Shown one piece after another: positions 25,301-40,300 of a stretch of DNA of 64,000 nucleotides. Both the position numbers and the translations under genes were made by a program. Positions within the stretch are counted from its first letter, which is position 1. Each line of letters starts with the position of its first letter. The DNA lies in the NCBI RefSeq assembly GCF_001949145.1, contig NW_019091366.1, forward strand, positions 610,001 through 674,000, read 5' to 3'. Under the pieces are notes generated by a model. The model worked only from the letters and a program-made list of their open reading frames with translations, was not told the origin of the DNA and did no database searches. Source of the DNA: Acanthaster planci (taxonomy: Eukaryota; Echinodermata; Asteroidea; Valvatida; Acanthasteridae).

Positions 25301-28300
25301 GGTGTACTCCGTGGATACTTACAACTTGCCACATTTAATGAACATTTGTGAGCTTATGAAATTCCCTTATATAACACAAAGCGAGTAACAACACCCAAAA
25401 TATTGCAATGTAGCAATTAATTTGTCTTTTTTGTAGCTAAAATTATTTTTAAAAAGCTTGACTAGTTTCAATCCAGAACCTCATACTGATGTGATTGGTA
25501 TGCTACACACAGCTTCTATCAACAATTTACTAAAAGGTCTGGGTTCTGTTTCCTCAATGTATGACCTCACGAAGCCACCCTGCTTAGCAAAAAAAGTTAC
25601 CTGGTGTAAAGTACAGACATTTTATTCAATGTCACATGCAGAAACTCATAATTGATTATGAAGAGTGAACACTGCGATATATGGAAAGCTGTCAAAAAGA
25701 CAATGTGTACTCTAAAAGCAGGCCCCTACTTTTTCCAAAACACTGGCACTGTTCCAAGGCAAGCAGCAAAGCAACTCTCATGAAATTCTTGCTACTACCA
25801 GTACAGATGGACGTTCACCACACATGCATATATATTGCGGGGCCATAAATCCCATGGCGACCAAGGAGATGAGGAATGCAATCAGGGGTAACAGTCAAAC
25901 CACAGAGACAGGGAAAGGGGGGAAAAACTGAGATAAAAAGACAGAGTACACCCAACCAACCACCTGTCAATACGCCAGCTCTTTGAACTTGTGGGTGTCT
26001 TGTTTTTGACTTCAAACTCACTAGGGATTCTAGAAAAGTCCCAATTGTTGACTCTTGTCATGGTTTGTTACATTATAAGGACTCTTGGTTCCACTAACGC
26101 CTCGAGATAGAGGAGTGCTGCCTGTGTACTTTCAATTCTAGGCAAGTGTATGACCCTGTCTCCCCCTACCTAGGATCATTTGGCAGTTAGTTGGTGTTGG
26201 TTCTCTCCTAACCCAGTTCTGTCTTTTCTTGCAATTTGTGCTACAAATCATTTTTATTTAGCAGGGGAGATGGTATACACACATCCACATAGCTTCAGGA
26301 GGTATCGTGTGCTATATCGCGCTAAACCGGGTGGACCGGAATCACTAGCAGAGATGCCCGGATGTTAGAGATACTTGGGGCCACACGTTGTCAACCATAT
26401 ACACTGTGGTCTGAATCTCTGCCCTTGCAACTTGCAGGTGCGGAAAAGCACTATGCCTGGTAACTAAAAGTGATAATGGGTAGACCCCCTTAAAAGCATA
26501 GGCTGTGAGCAGCAAGTGTACGTGACTCAAATGACCTTGTATACTATGAAACTTAATGCAATGTTACAGCCGCAGTGCATTGTAGTGTACGCACAATTTT
26601 TCTTCACTAGTAACCCATGCACTGCATGCAACCCACTGTGCCTCACGCCTTGTAGAGTGCCATGCACAGCATCATACTTAAACCACGTAAGAAGAACAAG
26701 TAAACAACAGAATCAAAATACTACAATTGCTGATTTTCAAATCTTCAAATCAAATTTTTGGAGGGAAGCAAGGGGGGTCGATGATGAGAACATACCTGAC
26801 CTTAATTTCAAAAGAGAAAACTGAGGGGTCAGGTGTAAATTGCTCTTCTCAAACTACAAATTTTCAATGGGATTGACTTGATGCAGTGGCATTAAGTGGA
26901 AGCTCAGATACATCCCTAATTGGGCTGTACTGGTACCCTGGCTGAGGACCAGGGACCCTGGGATGAATTATGACTGAAGAGGCTTTGCCGAGGGACAAAA
27001 AAGTGGTCCTAAAATGGTCCAATGGTGGATGCCTGGGGAATGATGGATGTTTGCCTGAGGAATGTTAAAAGCTTTTTTGATGGTGGTAACATGAACCTCA
27101 CGATAATTTTTTTTTTCTGGAGATTACAAAGTCGGTGACAAGTAAATTGATTGAGAATCTTTTCTCTTCTGTTCCATATCTTCTGGCACACTCCCTGAAG
27201 ACGAGCTTGGTCATTGAACCTCCCTTCTGATAGTCACTTGTCAAGGCGGGCGGTGTGGTATAAATTTCATTCCCGTCAGTCGCCAGGTGAGGGCTGTTTA
27301 TATATTTGAGCAATATTTTCAGAAACGAGGCTTGGGGATTGTTTATTTACAGATGTCTGTCTGTCACAGGCCTGCTGGCAAGATTTTGTTCTTTTGTTGG
27401 TTTTTTAGGGGGCCTTTTTTTGGAAGAGGTACATCCAGGGAAGTAAAAGGAAAGAGACTGAAATAAGTTTTAAAAAACTCACAGTTTTGGAACAAGCATG
27501 CATTGAGTTTTTCAACTCTTGCCCACTTTCTTTCTTATTTTTTTCAATTTCCTGACAATTTTTTTGGCACAACAATCCTTGAATCTCATTTCACATGGAA
27601 ACTATTTGCTTAAAATTTCAAATCTTTTCTTTTATCTCATGCGAGCAGTTGATTTCATGCAGAGCATCATGGTCAATACTGGCACCATGTATTTTTGTTT
27701 TCGTTCTTTTTTTTGTGGTGCAGGGAATTATTTATATTCTATTGTATTTTGTAAGCCTGCACAGAATTACCATTTGAATACTGTGCAGATTCATGCATTG
27801 AAAATCTGCACTCCAGGAAGACAAGTTCCTTTATCCCAAACTCTATCTTTTCCCGAGACCAATTAAAAAAAAAAAGTAAATGACAAATTGATTGGGTTCC
27901 TCCAACGGACAAATATTTGACTTCAACGAGTAACCGGTCTCACATAGATTTTCCTAATGGAAGCCAACATTTAGCGGAAGGCACCAGCTGTTATGATAAT
28001 GACGGCAACTTTTCTGTGCGAACCATTTCCTGACCAATATATTGATTGTCTACAATTCAATTTTCGAGGTTGACTGGCCTCTGTGCAGCTACACCTTAGA
28101 TTTAATGCCTTCAGGCAATTTTGAAGATCTTCAACATGAACCGCTGTTTAAATGGGCCATGCTCAGGATTGTTTGGAGCTGAGATTTTTAAACTCTGGCT
28201 CCAAAGAGGATTGGTGGGAAACAGATTACCCTAACCAGGGTAATTTGTCACGGGACTGGCAGAAGCTTTGAACAAAGAGAAAAATCTTCGGGTCGGAACA

Positions 28301-31300
28301 AAACTGATCCAAGCCAAAGATTAATATGAAGATTAAGATTAAGTCTTGATCTAGAAAAGAATTCCAAAGTCCTACTGATGAGGTTATTAAATTTTATCTT
28401 TTTTTCTGGACGTATTATACAAATTTAAAGCAACTTATCAAATGTCTTGCAATTGACACCCCTGGTAATATGAAAAGTCCATGACCATTTGCTAACAAGC
28501 ATGATTTCAATCGCAAGTTGACAACAAAGGCAGAAGTGGGCTCAAAACAAATCATTTACAGCACAGGGGCGATAAAATCCCCCCAAAGCATTGTAAAAAG
28601 ACAACTTGCTAATGGCCAGGACCTGGCCAAACTGGGCCTGACTCCAGGCTCCGTAATTTTATTTATTTGAAGGTGGTCGGGCAAACTGAACCAACCCTTT
28701 AATGTCCAACATCTTCGATTTGGAAAGTTGGAAAGGGGAAAAAGCCCACAGGTGAAGAGATTTATGGGACAATTTTCCTTTTTTGAGCAAGAGCCAGAGA
28801 AGAAAGAACTGCAGGTATGGTTATGGTATCCCAAGGTGGCCACTGCAAATTTCTTCAATGAGGATTTATAGAACCGCAAGCCCAAAAATGATTAATTTGT
28901 TTGACAGGATCAGCTTCAAATGGAAGTGGAAGGGGGGGGGAATCAATATGAGAAGACCATCTGTCAAAGTCTGAGATAAACACAATGTCATGTTGAAAAG
29001 AATATATTCCATGCTATTTCTAGAAGAACGAGAAATGTACAGCAGTCTGACAATTAGGCCAGAAAAACAAGTCCTGATGCTTGGCAATATTCTCCTCAGA
29101 AGACACTTGGAACAGAAAACAACATTACGGTTAAGGGGTTACCAAGGCTCAGAGCAGCGACCAATTTGGCAGATTTGTGAAGTACTGAAATTTGTTAAGC
29201 GCTGCGAATGGCTGCTTAGCAGAGGCAGGTTACCAACAAAACTATGCCAAGATGAATACTGTTTAGTAACTGGTTCTCAGCTGATCTGTGCAATTTAGCA
29301 CACAAATTCCTTCATCATCATTTTCTACAGAGGCACTCAGTTGAGATGAAACCCAGGTAACAGAAGTCCTTCAAAAAGTGCACTGATACGGGATCTCCCA
29401 AGTTTTCTTCTGCCTACATCAATTGTGAGGCAGCCCACCTCACTAGAGACCACCTCAGCTGTTCTGGGCCATTGTAAATTGCACCCTCAACAGAAATCCA
29501 ACAATTTTGTGAAAGAGTTCTCATCCTGTATTTTTTTTAACATGAAATAAATGGGAAGATTTTCAACTTTTGTTTCTAAATCTACATTATTCATACACTG
29601 CTTACAATGACAGGCATTTTATGGTCAGATTGTAAAAAACCTGCCACACACCCCTCTCAACAAAAATGGGTTGACCTGCTTAACATATGGCTTTTCTGAC
29701 TTCCAAGCACACTCCCTCTCCGAGTAAGTACTTGTGAAAAAAAATTGCATTAGATGTGAAACTGTTAAGAAATACTGAGGTATGAAATGCATCTGTCGAC
29801 AATTAGTGATACAATGCTTTCAAAGGGAACCTTCATATACTCATAACAATAAAAGCACTACTCACCTTTTTTCTGTGGGTGAAGTGAATTATGTCACCAC
29901 TTTACTACTCAAAACTATTTAACCATGGGTGACATGAAATGTGAGAAAGTTACTCCGCCTAAATATAGAGTCCGCCTACATGCAAAAATGTGGTGCTGGA
30001 GAAATAAGTGTTGAATTCCTTGTGTATGGGTGAAGTGTGGAGCAATTTCAGAGATGACAGATTGACCATGATCGTACAACAAACCAAATGGGATTTTCTC
30101 AACAAAACAGAGATGCCATGGCTTTGACCATATTACTATGAACCAATTGCCCCACCTTAAAAGATATTGATGCCTGCTTTTTTAACATTTCTCCAAAATA
30201 TAGAAACTACAAAGCATGGTTAAAATATTTACAGATCAAGAAAAGGGAGGGTGAAATGTGTCTAAAATATAAGTTACCGTAATGTCTACATTTGCGTAGC
30301 TGTACACATATTCCTACAAATGGAAAGATTCTTTTTCAAGGAACGAACACCGAAGACAGGCAGTCTCTCCGTTATAAAGATAAGGTCTTCAAAAAAGTGC
30401 ACACATCTGAAACACTGGAAACTTTGTTACATCACATTTGAGACGGGAACAAGCCTGGGAAATCTTTTCATGAGTATCATTTGTGTCATGAAAACAATTG
30501 GAAACTGCATAAGTGCTACAGACAAACTCATGAGAGTCAGGTTTACGGATCTGGTATGAAAATACCTGCACAACCATTAAACATGTATACACTGTGCTGA
30601 TTGAAAGATTGTACCAACATTGACTTTAAGAGCAACCAAAGTTCCCAAACTTTCCTCTCTTCACCGTTTCTGAGCCTACTGCTCGGACAGTTTGCTCATC
30701 AGAGGGTCACTTATAATCAGCACTTGTACAGTAAGGAAGTCGACCATGGGAAAAGATGACATTGACACACTGAAACAACAAGATGCCAGACGGCACGTCA
30801 GTCCCCCCCCCAAGCTTTTGCCACTGACCTTAAGAACACAGTGGACCAGGCCAGACCAGGAAGTAACAAGCCCTCTGGGCAAGTTTGAAACAAGTCGTCC
30901 CTTGATAAGCAGGCACACAAACAACAAGGGTTTTAGCTTTAAACTGTCCTAACCCCCCCCCAAAAAAAAGGTGTGAAAAAGATCAAATTTTTGAGTGCCC
31001 GGGGATTGGTTGGAATTTTGGTGGACAAAACAGCAGGGCAAGTGATCTGGGAGAGAATTGATGGGGGAAATCCACTGAGACTATTCAGGCTACACAATTT
31101 GTAAGTTTTTTTCTGGCGGCAGGTTTTAGATGAGGTCCAACAAATTAGATTCTACTTCTAGTGCCTTTCTCCTGTCCAGACGAGCATTCCACAAAAGTGC
31201 ATAGGTCTGCAGAAACAGGAGGTCGAGAAGAAATAAGAGGCAGCAATGGGATTTTGACTTTACACAGGAATGCTTTCACTTAGAACTGCATGATGGCACA

Positions 31301-34300
31301 TTTAGATCAACGCTTAGAACAACACCTTTTCAGGTCAACAAAAAATGGTCAACCAATGTCAGGCTGCAATATGCAAGGTTCTTCTAGGTTCTGAGTTTTC
31401 GAGATTTGCTATAATGTGGCAGAGGGTGTGGTTTATTACTGCACGCTATGCCACAGGTTTATGAATCTTCCCTCAAATAGACCTACAATATAATGACGTA
31501 AGGCAGTGTTTACCGCGGTGCATCGTGGGTGAAAGGTAGGGATGTTGCAGGAAAGCGTCGACGTGACACTTTATGTGTAACGTATACTATTTGGTGTGTG
31601 TATCAACCTGACGCGAAAAAATTTTAAAAATAAAAATGGTCCGTGTGAAAATAAATAAATGGCCTTATTTTTCACGGAAATCTGTAACCTTTGTGGTCCT
31701 TTGGAAGTTTTAAAAAACGCAGCTCTGGCGTTCGTTGAGTGCTTAATAAACACAATGGTACACAGCAGTCCACATGGACCATTTCGGACGGTAATCGAGA
31801 ATTCTTTTATTTGTTTATTTTTTTTGTGAAAGGTTGATACACACGCCATATAGTATACGTTACACACAACGTGTCACTTCGAAGCGTTCCTGCAAAATCC
31901 CCACCTTTCACCCACAATGCACCGCGGTAAACACTGCATTACATCATTGTGTTGTAGGTCTATTGTCTGGTGTTCACTCACACAGAACACCCTGTAGTTC
32001 ATGGACTTTTTGCACAAGATACATTACATGATTTTCAAATTGACTATTGACAAGGCCACTGTGTTTCTTGATTTTTTTCAAAGCAGTTTCAAACATGAAA
32101 CCAGTCAGTGGAATGAGAACTGCAGTTAACTTTATACCTCTAAATAAGCCAATCTCGTAAAATCAAGGCCAAAAAGATCTTGTAAGGGCTCCCCTTTTCA
32201 TGAAAATCTGTTGGGCTTTCAAAATACCTGGAAAGAAATTGGAGCCTCAAAAAAAAAGGAGCCTCATTACAGACCTGGAGCAGGACCCAACATATCATGG
32301 GTGACCTTGGCATACCGACACACACTATAAAAATCCATCCTGCAATAAATCATGCTACCTGCATAATTTTGGAATGGAAGATTTTTCTTTCATGCCAGTT
32401 GGTGAAACAAAAACTGCAGATTTTGTCATGCTAATACCACGTCCGCAGGGACAAAATTGGAGAAAAATGAAATATCCAATAATAATTACCAGAGGCTTAG
32501 GGGGACCACATGGTAGTTTGGGTCTATGGTATAGATCTGTGTCTGCCTCAAGGCAATTACCCATCTCATGTGTGCGGTATCAAGTTTGATCAGCAAAAAA
32601 CACTTTAACTGTGAATTGTTTGGAAAAAAAGTGGGGAAAAAAAGGAAATCCTGAAGTTGGGAAATATCCTAACAAATCTCACCCCTACCTTGACACCCAC
32701 AAAAACAAAATCCAACCATACTATCCATGGCAAGTGGAAATGAGCCAAGAGGGATGAAAAATGGACCAAAACAGTGCAAAAACTGACCTCAAACAGGTCT
32801 GTCAGCACGGGGCAGTTTGTCACAAGGTGTGACGCTGGTCAAATTTAATCACTTCTGATATTTGCCAGGCTGCTTGTTTCCCCCCCCCTTCAAACCTAGG
32901 ACCACCTGCTCTGGGGGGGGGGGGGAAGGGAGGCTCTAGCATTCCACTGGGCATTCCATTCATATTTATTAGGGAGTGGGGTCAAGACAAGGGTGTGCAG
33001 TTTGGGATCAAAGGGCACCCTGTCCTCCTGACCTGTTGCTAGGAGGTCACTCTGCCCTGGATGAGGGTCAAGGGTCCGGTTGGAATGGAAAGAGTTGGGA
33101 GCCGGCTACAATTTATGAGTTCCCAACCAGGTATTTGACATCCAAGGGAACAGACCTTAACCCAAACATCTTAATTACCAAGCAAAATAGAAGCCATTGG
33201 CAAGGACTGGCTCCAGAATTCTTTCTGTGTGTGTGGGGGGGAGGCGGTCTTTGTGAATCAAATCTTCCTGGTTCTCAACCTCATATATCACTTGGTTAAC
33301 TGAAAGGGTGTGGGTGAAATTTCCAATGGTTGGATAGCAAAAAAAAAATCAATTGCTAAATCTGAAGGCTAAGGAAGGTAAGGGAACGGGCCCAGCATTT
33401 TTAAATGAAAGATCTGGACAAACTGCATCAGTAGTCAAGACAGGTTTCAAAGACACAATCCTTAGGTTAAAGAAAGTTCCATATACCACTAGTTCGGCAG
33501 GCCCATTTTACTACTTCACATTCGGCCCCTCAGGCACATAGAATATATCACGTACTTCTGTCATTTGAAGCTACAAACATCAAGTTTTCCACTCACTGTG
33601 TCCCTCCCTTTAGTCAAATAAGAGATAAACCCAAAGGGTTTATAAAGACTTCAGCATCATTCTTATGAGCAAATGGGTACCAAGACAGGTCAAGTTGGTG
33701 GCTTCCAACTCATGAAGAGAAACTTGTAGTTCAGCGGGAGGCCTACGTGTGGAGTTACATGTACAAGCCTCCTTGTTTCAGAGAAAGGCTCTTTCCTTGT
33801 TTTTGGAAGGGACAGGTTCTGCCACTGCCCCAAGACCTAATACTCAATCAACTGTAGGACCAGCTCTGGCTATGGTCTTGGGGGAAAATGTAGGCATGCA
33901 AGGAATTTGTGGGGCTCTCCTAATTGCGGCAAAGTCCCTGGCCCTGGACACAGTCCAGAAAGAGTGCAGAGAGTGTCAGGGCTTGGCTACCAACCACCCT
34001 TACAACTGCCACATGATCACTCCTTTTCCCTAAAACATGCTCCCAAAATAGGGAAATGTTACATTTCTTATTACCAGAAACTGAATGGCCATTTGGAGAT
34101 TAAATATGAATACGGGCAGAACTTTTGTTTTGTTCTAACTCCACTTCAAAGAGTAACTATGTTGTTATGTTACACCACAGAAAAATAAGACTGTACATGT
34201 ACAAAATTCTTGGTAAAGTGATTGGTACATTGTTTGTACCGGTAACTTTCAGTCAGGTCCACTTCAGTTTCATTTGGAGTGTTTTCGGCTTAGTTTGTTT

Positions 34301-37300
34301 GTTGAGAAACACGAAATTTTGGTCTTTCTAATTTTTTTGGAAATTTTTGACAACAGTCTACACCAGAATTAATAAAAGACTGTTTGAGAGGGAAGAAAAA
34401 CCTTGACATTTCTACAAAGGCGGTAACATTTTCTTCTTTATTCCAACCGCACTGACTCCACCACTGACAGAATTTTTCGTCTGTTTCTTGACTCAAAATA
34501 CAATGCACATAGAAATGTGGGTCACCAGCACGGGGTCTGCATGTTTCCAGAAAAAAAAAGTAATAATAAATTATAAAATCTCTGATTTCAAAACTGTCGA
34601 AAACTATTTCCAGTTTTTTTCCTATTAAAAAAAAAAAAACAACTTCACAGAATGTTTCACAAATGTATGGACTGACTGCACCTGGAATTCCTAAGCAAAC
34701 AGATATATACAAACAGACGGAAATATAACAAAGACAAACATATTTTCTGAGATGTCGGCCTGTGTCATTTCCTGTCCTAGACCAAAAAGTTGGAGATAGC
34801 CCATCTAGATAGGTTTGTTGGGCACTGTGCCACAAGTATTTCAGAAATGCCAGAAAGGTGGACTGGAAATATGTAAACAAAGGAGAGAGGCCACATTTAG
34901 GGGGACACCCTGGGCGAACTTTGATATCTCCTGGTATCAATTGATTGGTCTCTGATTCATTATACCCAATAAAAGGCTTTCCAGTTGGTACTGAAGAAGG
35001 GGGAAGTGTTTAAAGGTACATGCCTGGCATGGAGAAGTCTAAATGAAGTCAGAAGGAAGGGCCTAAAAAAAATGAGAAATTAGATGAATCCATGGAAATA
35101 TTCCAGGCCTGAAGAGGCAGATAAGAGTAGAAAATAGCCACATGGCAATGCAAACTGGTTTTAATATTCCACACTAATTTTCAGCAATTACTTGAAAAGT
35201 TTGGGAACACATACACATGCATTTACTGTAAATAAAGATGCGCTGGCTTGCAAAGCTGCAGATACCTGCTTTCAAGAAATAAAAATTTCTACTGTTAATG
35301 TTAAAATGACAAAGCTGTTGTTGCTGTAAACTACAGTGTAACAGAGGATGCCTGCACAAATGGTTGAGGGTACTACGAAGCTCATGTTGGTCCATGCCTG
35401 AATTGGCTTCCTCAGGCTGACGCCGATGCACATGTCTAAGGGAGGTGGCGGCATTCACCTATCACTGGCTTTCTGTTACACGTGCTATTAACAGTGGTAG
35501 CCAAAACTCTGAGCAAATATTTTTTCTCTTTGAGCCTTGACTTGGACAAACTTGGAAACAACGCAGCAAGCACAGGAGACTGACGTATGTAATTATGAAA
35601 TGTACTCACTGGATCCTTGTGGAGAGCCAACTTGAACTTGTCAAAGTACAGCCACCGCAGAGCCTCGTTGTGGTCCATGTCGTGATAAGAGTCACGGGCC
35701 GTGAAGCCAAAGGAATGGAACTCACCATCGGGCCACAGCAGTAGCGTTGTGGGCGTCTTCATGTTGGTCACACCCGGGTCGCCCCCTTCCCACTTGCGCA
35801 TGATCTGGATGTCGTCGGGCTCCTGGCAGAAGCTGTAGGCGTAGCCGCTGAAGGTGGTACCAAAGTCGATGGCTACCACCACCCCGAACGGCCGGCGAGG
35901 GGCCAGGGAGGGGGCCACAGGAGACCCGGGGGAGCTATGGATGGCGACTGCCTGCTCCATGCATAAGCTATTGGTGGAGGTTGGAGTGGCAGGTGCCAGA
36001 TTGCTGCTATTGTTGAGGGAAAGAGCTGGCTTAACGGGGGTACTCGCAGCTGGGCCTGCTGAGGTGCCTAGCGGGCAAGGAAAAAAAATTAAGTGAAATA
36101 CATGTCTGAAAATAACTGTTTAAAAAACTCTTCCTCTTGGATTCATTCTAAATAATTGCATGTCCATGTATGTGTTCATGAAGGTAATATCTCTCAATCC
36201 ACACATGAACTTCTTGAGATGCCCTACTTTGCGATTAGATTGGAACTAGCAGCAAGACGGGTAAATCACTGTGCATCAAAGCTCATCCCTCCTCGCCCCT
36301 GCACCACCCCCAACCCCCCCTCCAAAAAAAGAGAGGAAGAACAGCAAAGCAAAAACTTAACTACATCTTAGTTCAAAAACTGCTGTAATTTCAAAGAATA
36401 GTTTGTTTACATTCTAGCCTCAAGTAAACATGTTCTTTTCAAAATTGAAGTTGACAATGCTTGACCGTTGAGGGTCAAGGGAAATACAATGCACTGAAGT
36501 TGATGGGGGTATTAAACAGATGTGAGCGACCGCGGCTTTGGAAAGTCTGAAATCCAAGGTTCTGCTACACTTTGGGCACAGGTGTCAGCATCAAGGGGGC
36601 ACGGGTACCACCTTGATAGCCACCTCCTGGGCTCTTAAGCAAGGTCAAGGCTAGTAATCAACCCCTCCCCTTCTGATTTATGGCATATGATACTGGAGAT
36701 ACTGGTATCAGCAAGGCTACCAGCTTTTTACGTTCTGTTGGCGGCAAAGGCTTCCAACTAGAAGTAGTTTGTTAAGATCAGGGATCAGACACACCACCTC
36801 CCCCCCTCCAAACAATAAAGTTGTCATAGCAAACCTTGTTTGAAATTTATTTTCAAGTGATTTACTGCGAATGCCACTGTCTAAAGGTTGCTTGTTAACA
36901 TCATGGTCAGGCCAAAGGATTAGGGTCAGACAGGGGTCAAAGCTCTTCAAACACAATATGTCTCAATAAAATTGCACATAGTTTTTTTCTGCAAAACAAA
37001 AAACCAAAACAAATGCAGGATTTGAACATGTAGACTTTGATATGCTACTCTACAGTGCAACAAATCATGCGCTAGCAGGTCTCTGAGAGGGAGAAACTTG
37101 TTTCTGTGACTGCCTGTCCGAAGCCATGAACTTGTATCACATGTGCACTACGTATATGTACCAGTAGGCCTACATGTACCAATGGCCAAAGACTAAAAAA
37201 AGAACATTCGAAAAGTCAGGCTGCCTGTTTGCGATATATCGGCAATGCTGCAAATGTGGGAAACAATCAAGAATTCTGCAAAGAGGATGCCATCAGAAAT

Positions 37301-40300
37301 CTCATCAGCTTCTCTAAGCGAATTATTTAACCACCACTTGATATTAACACATGTTAACAGCCACATCAAAAAGGCACCTGCACAAGACTGAGTCCAGTCA
37401 ATCACTTCACTCTTCTCCCTGTCTACAAGGGTTTCATTTATAGCTATAACCCCCCCCGAAACACCCCCCTCCCAAAAGGTTTCAAAGGACTGTTACCAAC
37501 AGAAGTCAGTTGAAATAAGGCTAATCAAACACATATCGATAAATTAGCTACTGGTTTTTGACGAACGAACGCAAGACCTGACCTGTGTAATAAAAAATTG
37601 AGGGTAGAACTATCAGAATATTAGCCAATAACATGCCTATCTGATTACGAGCTAGATGTTAACCATTATTCACCAGAAGACACAATAACACTGACAAGAC
37701 CACACAATATAGGGAGCCCAGCCACATCCTCAGCAATCACTTGACTCCTATCAAAATTCACAGTCCAGCATTCAGGGGCAGATTTTGAAGAGATTAATGG
37801 TTTGTGTACACAGTGCTATTGTGGCCGGAAGAGCCCCGGTGGCTTTGTTGAACAAGAATTATTTTTAAAAAAAGCATACAATCAATCTTGACATGGCATG
37901 ATCTTGACCAGGTCCCAAAACAGGGATTTTTTTTGTCCTTATTCTAAAGAAATGTATCTGTTTGTTTGCTTTTTGTCTTCTGCCCACTCTTTGGCCATAC
38001 TTCACTTGTTTTAGAAAAGGTCTCGCTGAAATCTTGACAAAGGCAACCTCGCAGTTGCTCTAAAAAAACACACCGAAAAATCGGGGAAAAAAAGAAACCC
38101 AAAACTGGTACACTGTAGTTATGTCTGCAGAAGAGAAGTGTGAAGTACACAGTGTGAAGGACTGTGTGCCCTATCACGTGGGTAAGAGCTTCATTTTCTG
38201 CAATAAAATATGATGCTCCCTGATCTCCTTACACAGTCAACACAGCCCAGGAAAGTATGACACACAACTTGTAAATCTTCCCAACCGATCAGGGGACTGT
38301 TAGTGCCTCATGCTGTGCTGTTTAGTTGGGGCCAGCGATCCCATCCTGAAAAGCCAGGATGGAATCACAGAAGAAAAAAACTTTTTTTTCTCTTTAAATT
38401 TTTTTTCTCACTCTCAGCGCACAGCCGCACACCTAGTACCTATGTGGGAACACGTGAGACAAATCACATCAACTTGGTTGCCATGGCAACTGTGCCAGCC
38501 TTGAAGGACATCCATTTATAGATTGGGTATACCCGTACATGTGTGCACACTTCCATGTACACTGTACACACATCCATGTACATGTACAGTGTAGGTGTAT
38601 CTACACATATGCTGGGAAAACCACAAAGATTATGTTCCCTTCCGAGGGGAACAAAACTAGACAGAGTGCAAGTACAGTACATCCCACCAGCACTGTTGGT
38701 TGGAAAATCCGGGACAATGGGCAACAGTTTTGAAGAGTGGCATGCCGCTAAGGTACTGCTCAAGACCAGGCCAGCTTTTTGGGATGGATTTGGTGTTTTT
38801 GATGTGCATGGCTCCCCTGGCTAATTGAATAAATCAACAGGCAAATATTACAGGGACTTAAAGGTCAAATTCCTCGAGGCATGAGGACCAAAAAGTGGGT
38901 TCTTCAACTTAAAATCTGCAGAGAGGGATGACTCCCAATGTTCTTGGCTTAAACATGTTCATGTACGCTTGTATCACGGAGGTTGCTGGTGTATAAATCA
39001 GCACATATTGTATAAATTTGCATTTTAAAACATTTCAGCAAAACAACTGACAGATACAAGACAAGATGTATGATGGATACAAGACCTCCTAATTTAGGGG
39101 AGGGGCATAATTAAGTTAATTAAACAACACCCAAATCCTCCAACTTTTTGCAGCGTTGGTACATATTAGATAACCATGATTTTACTCAAATGAAAATGAG
39201 CTTTGGAAATGCCAGTTGTCTCAATACAGTCATACTCTGGTAATGTCACCATTACGGTGTTAATAGGTCAAACGCGGGTTAAACAAAAACGGCGCGCCTG
39301 CACGCACATCCACACGTACACATAACATGACTGCCTGGGTCAGGTTGTCACCGAGGTTCATCACAAAACTATTTTTAACAAATGTACATGTAACAAATTG
39401 GCAAGTAATGCCATTCATTTCCTGCCACATACCGAACTAGAGAATTTGACATTTTTCTGAGAAAAAAATTCTTATCCAGCAAACGTAACCATTCTGAAGT
39501 AAACTTCACATGCACAGTGCGTGTGCAACATGCTGACATGTACACGGACTGCCCTGCTAACTACAGGTACTTACAATCTCAACAAATTGGGCACCACCAG
39601 TTCACAAGAATAACTAGACCCTGCACCACTGTGCATGTCCAGCCACCCATACCAATATGGCATCAAGAGAAATATTTCTAAGAACTGGCTTTAAAAGTAC
39701 ACTCCAAGAGAATGGTGCAGTCCAAGGAAAAAAAAGTCTGCACTTAGGAGGGTTGATTACTTTGCGATAGCCTGATCCAAGCGATTTTGACAATGGAGGG
39801 GGAAAAAAGATCCCAAAACTGTAACTCGGGGTCAGAGTAGGAATGTGAACATCATTAGAACATGAAAACACAGATGTAACTTGTTAGCCTGCTCTACTGA
39901 GACAACTGACATAACACTGACATGCTGGACCACTTGCACAGAAAAAACATTCCCTAAATTGAGACTCAATAGGACTCAATACGGAGAAAAGAGCCTTTCT
40001 TTATTTTGATTAACAGTACAGTGATAACCCTCGCATTCAGGTTAGTGCCCTAAGTACATGCAGTCATGTTGTATATTTTATATTAAGGGAATAAAATTGA
40101 GCTTGGCCGGTCTTAAATGAAAACTAGCTTGGGAGAATGAACACAACTCCTGCCTGAGCCGTAGGCAAGGGCATTATTTAGCATTCATTCTCCTGACGTG
40201 GTCTTAAACTTAAGTTTAGGACCGGCAGAGCACCTAGGCCTGCATGTATTTATTCCCGTTCAAATACCTTGAGAGTCAGACAGTTCGAAAAGTTTTTTTG

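Larger units (their letters stand above)
25245..35609. other. Large HSPA12 intron (10.4 kb)
   Basis: No exon is required because the flanking exons join in phase 0 with family-like sequence ([12 protein letters not shown]). The only structures noted are a 489-bp foldback at 31476-31964 and a C8/G13 hairpin at 32881-32925. The rest is AT-rich with homopolymer runs. It may hold enhancers or non-coding RNAs that cannot be told from sequence alone. Confidence 0.7.

Noticed and set aside
34290-34940. A 216-codon minus-strand open frame
   Set aside because: No similarity, low-complexity Phe/Tyr-rich translation of AT-rich DNA, and no splice logic within the HSPA12 intron.
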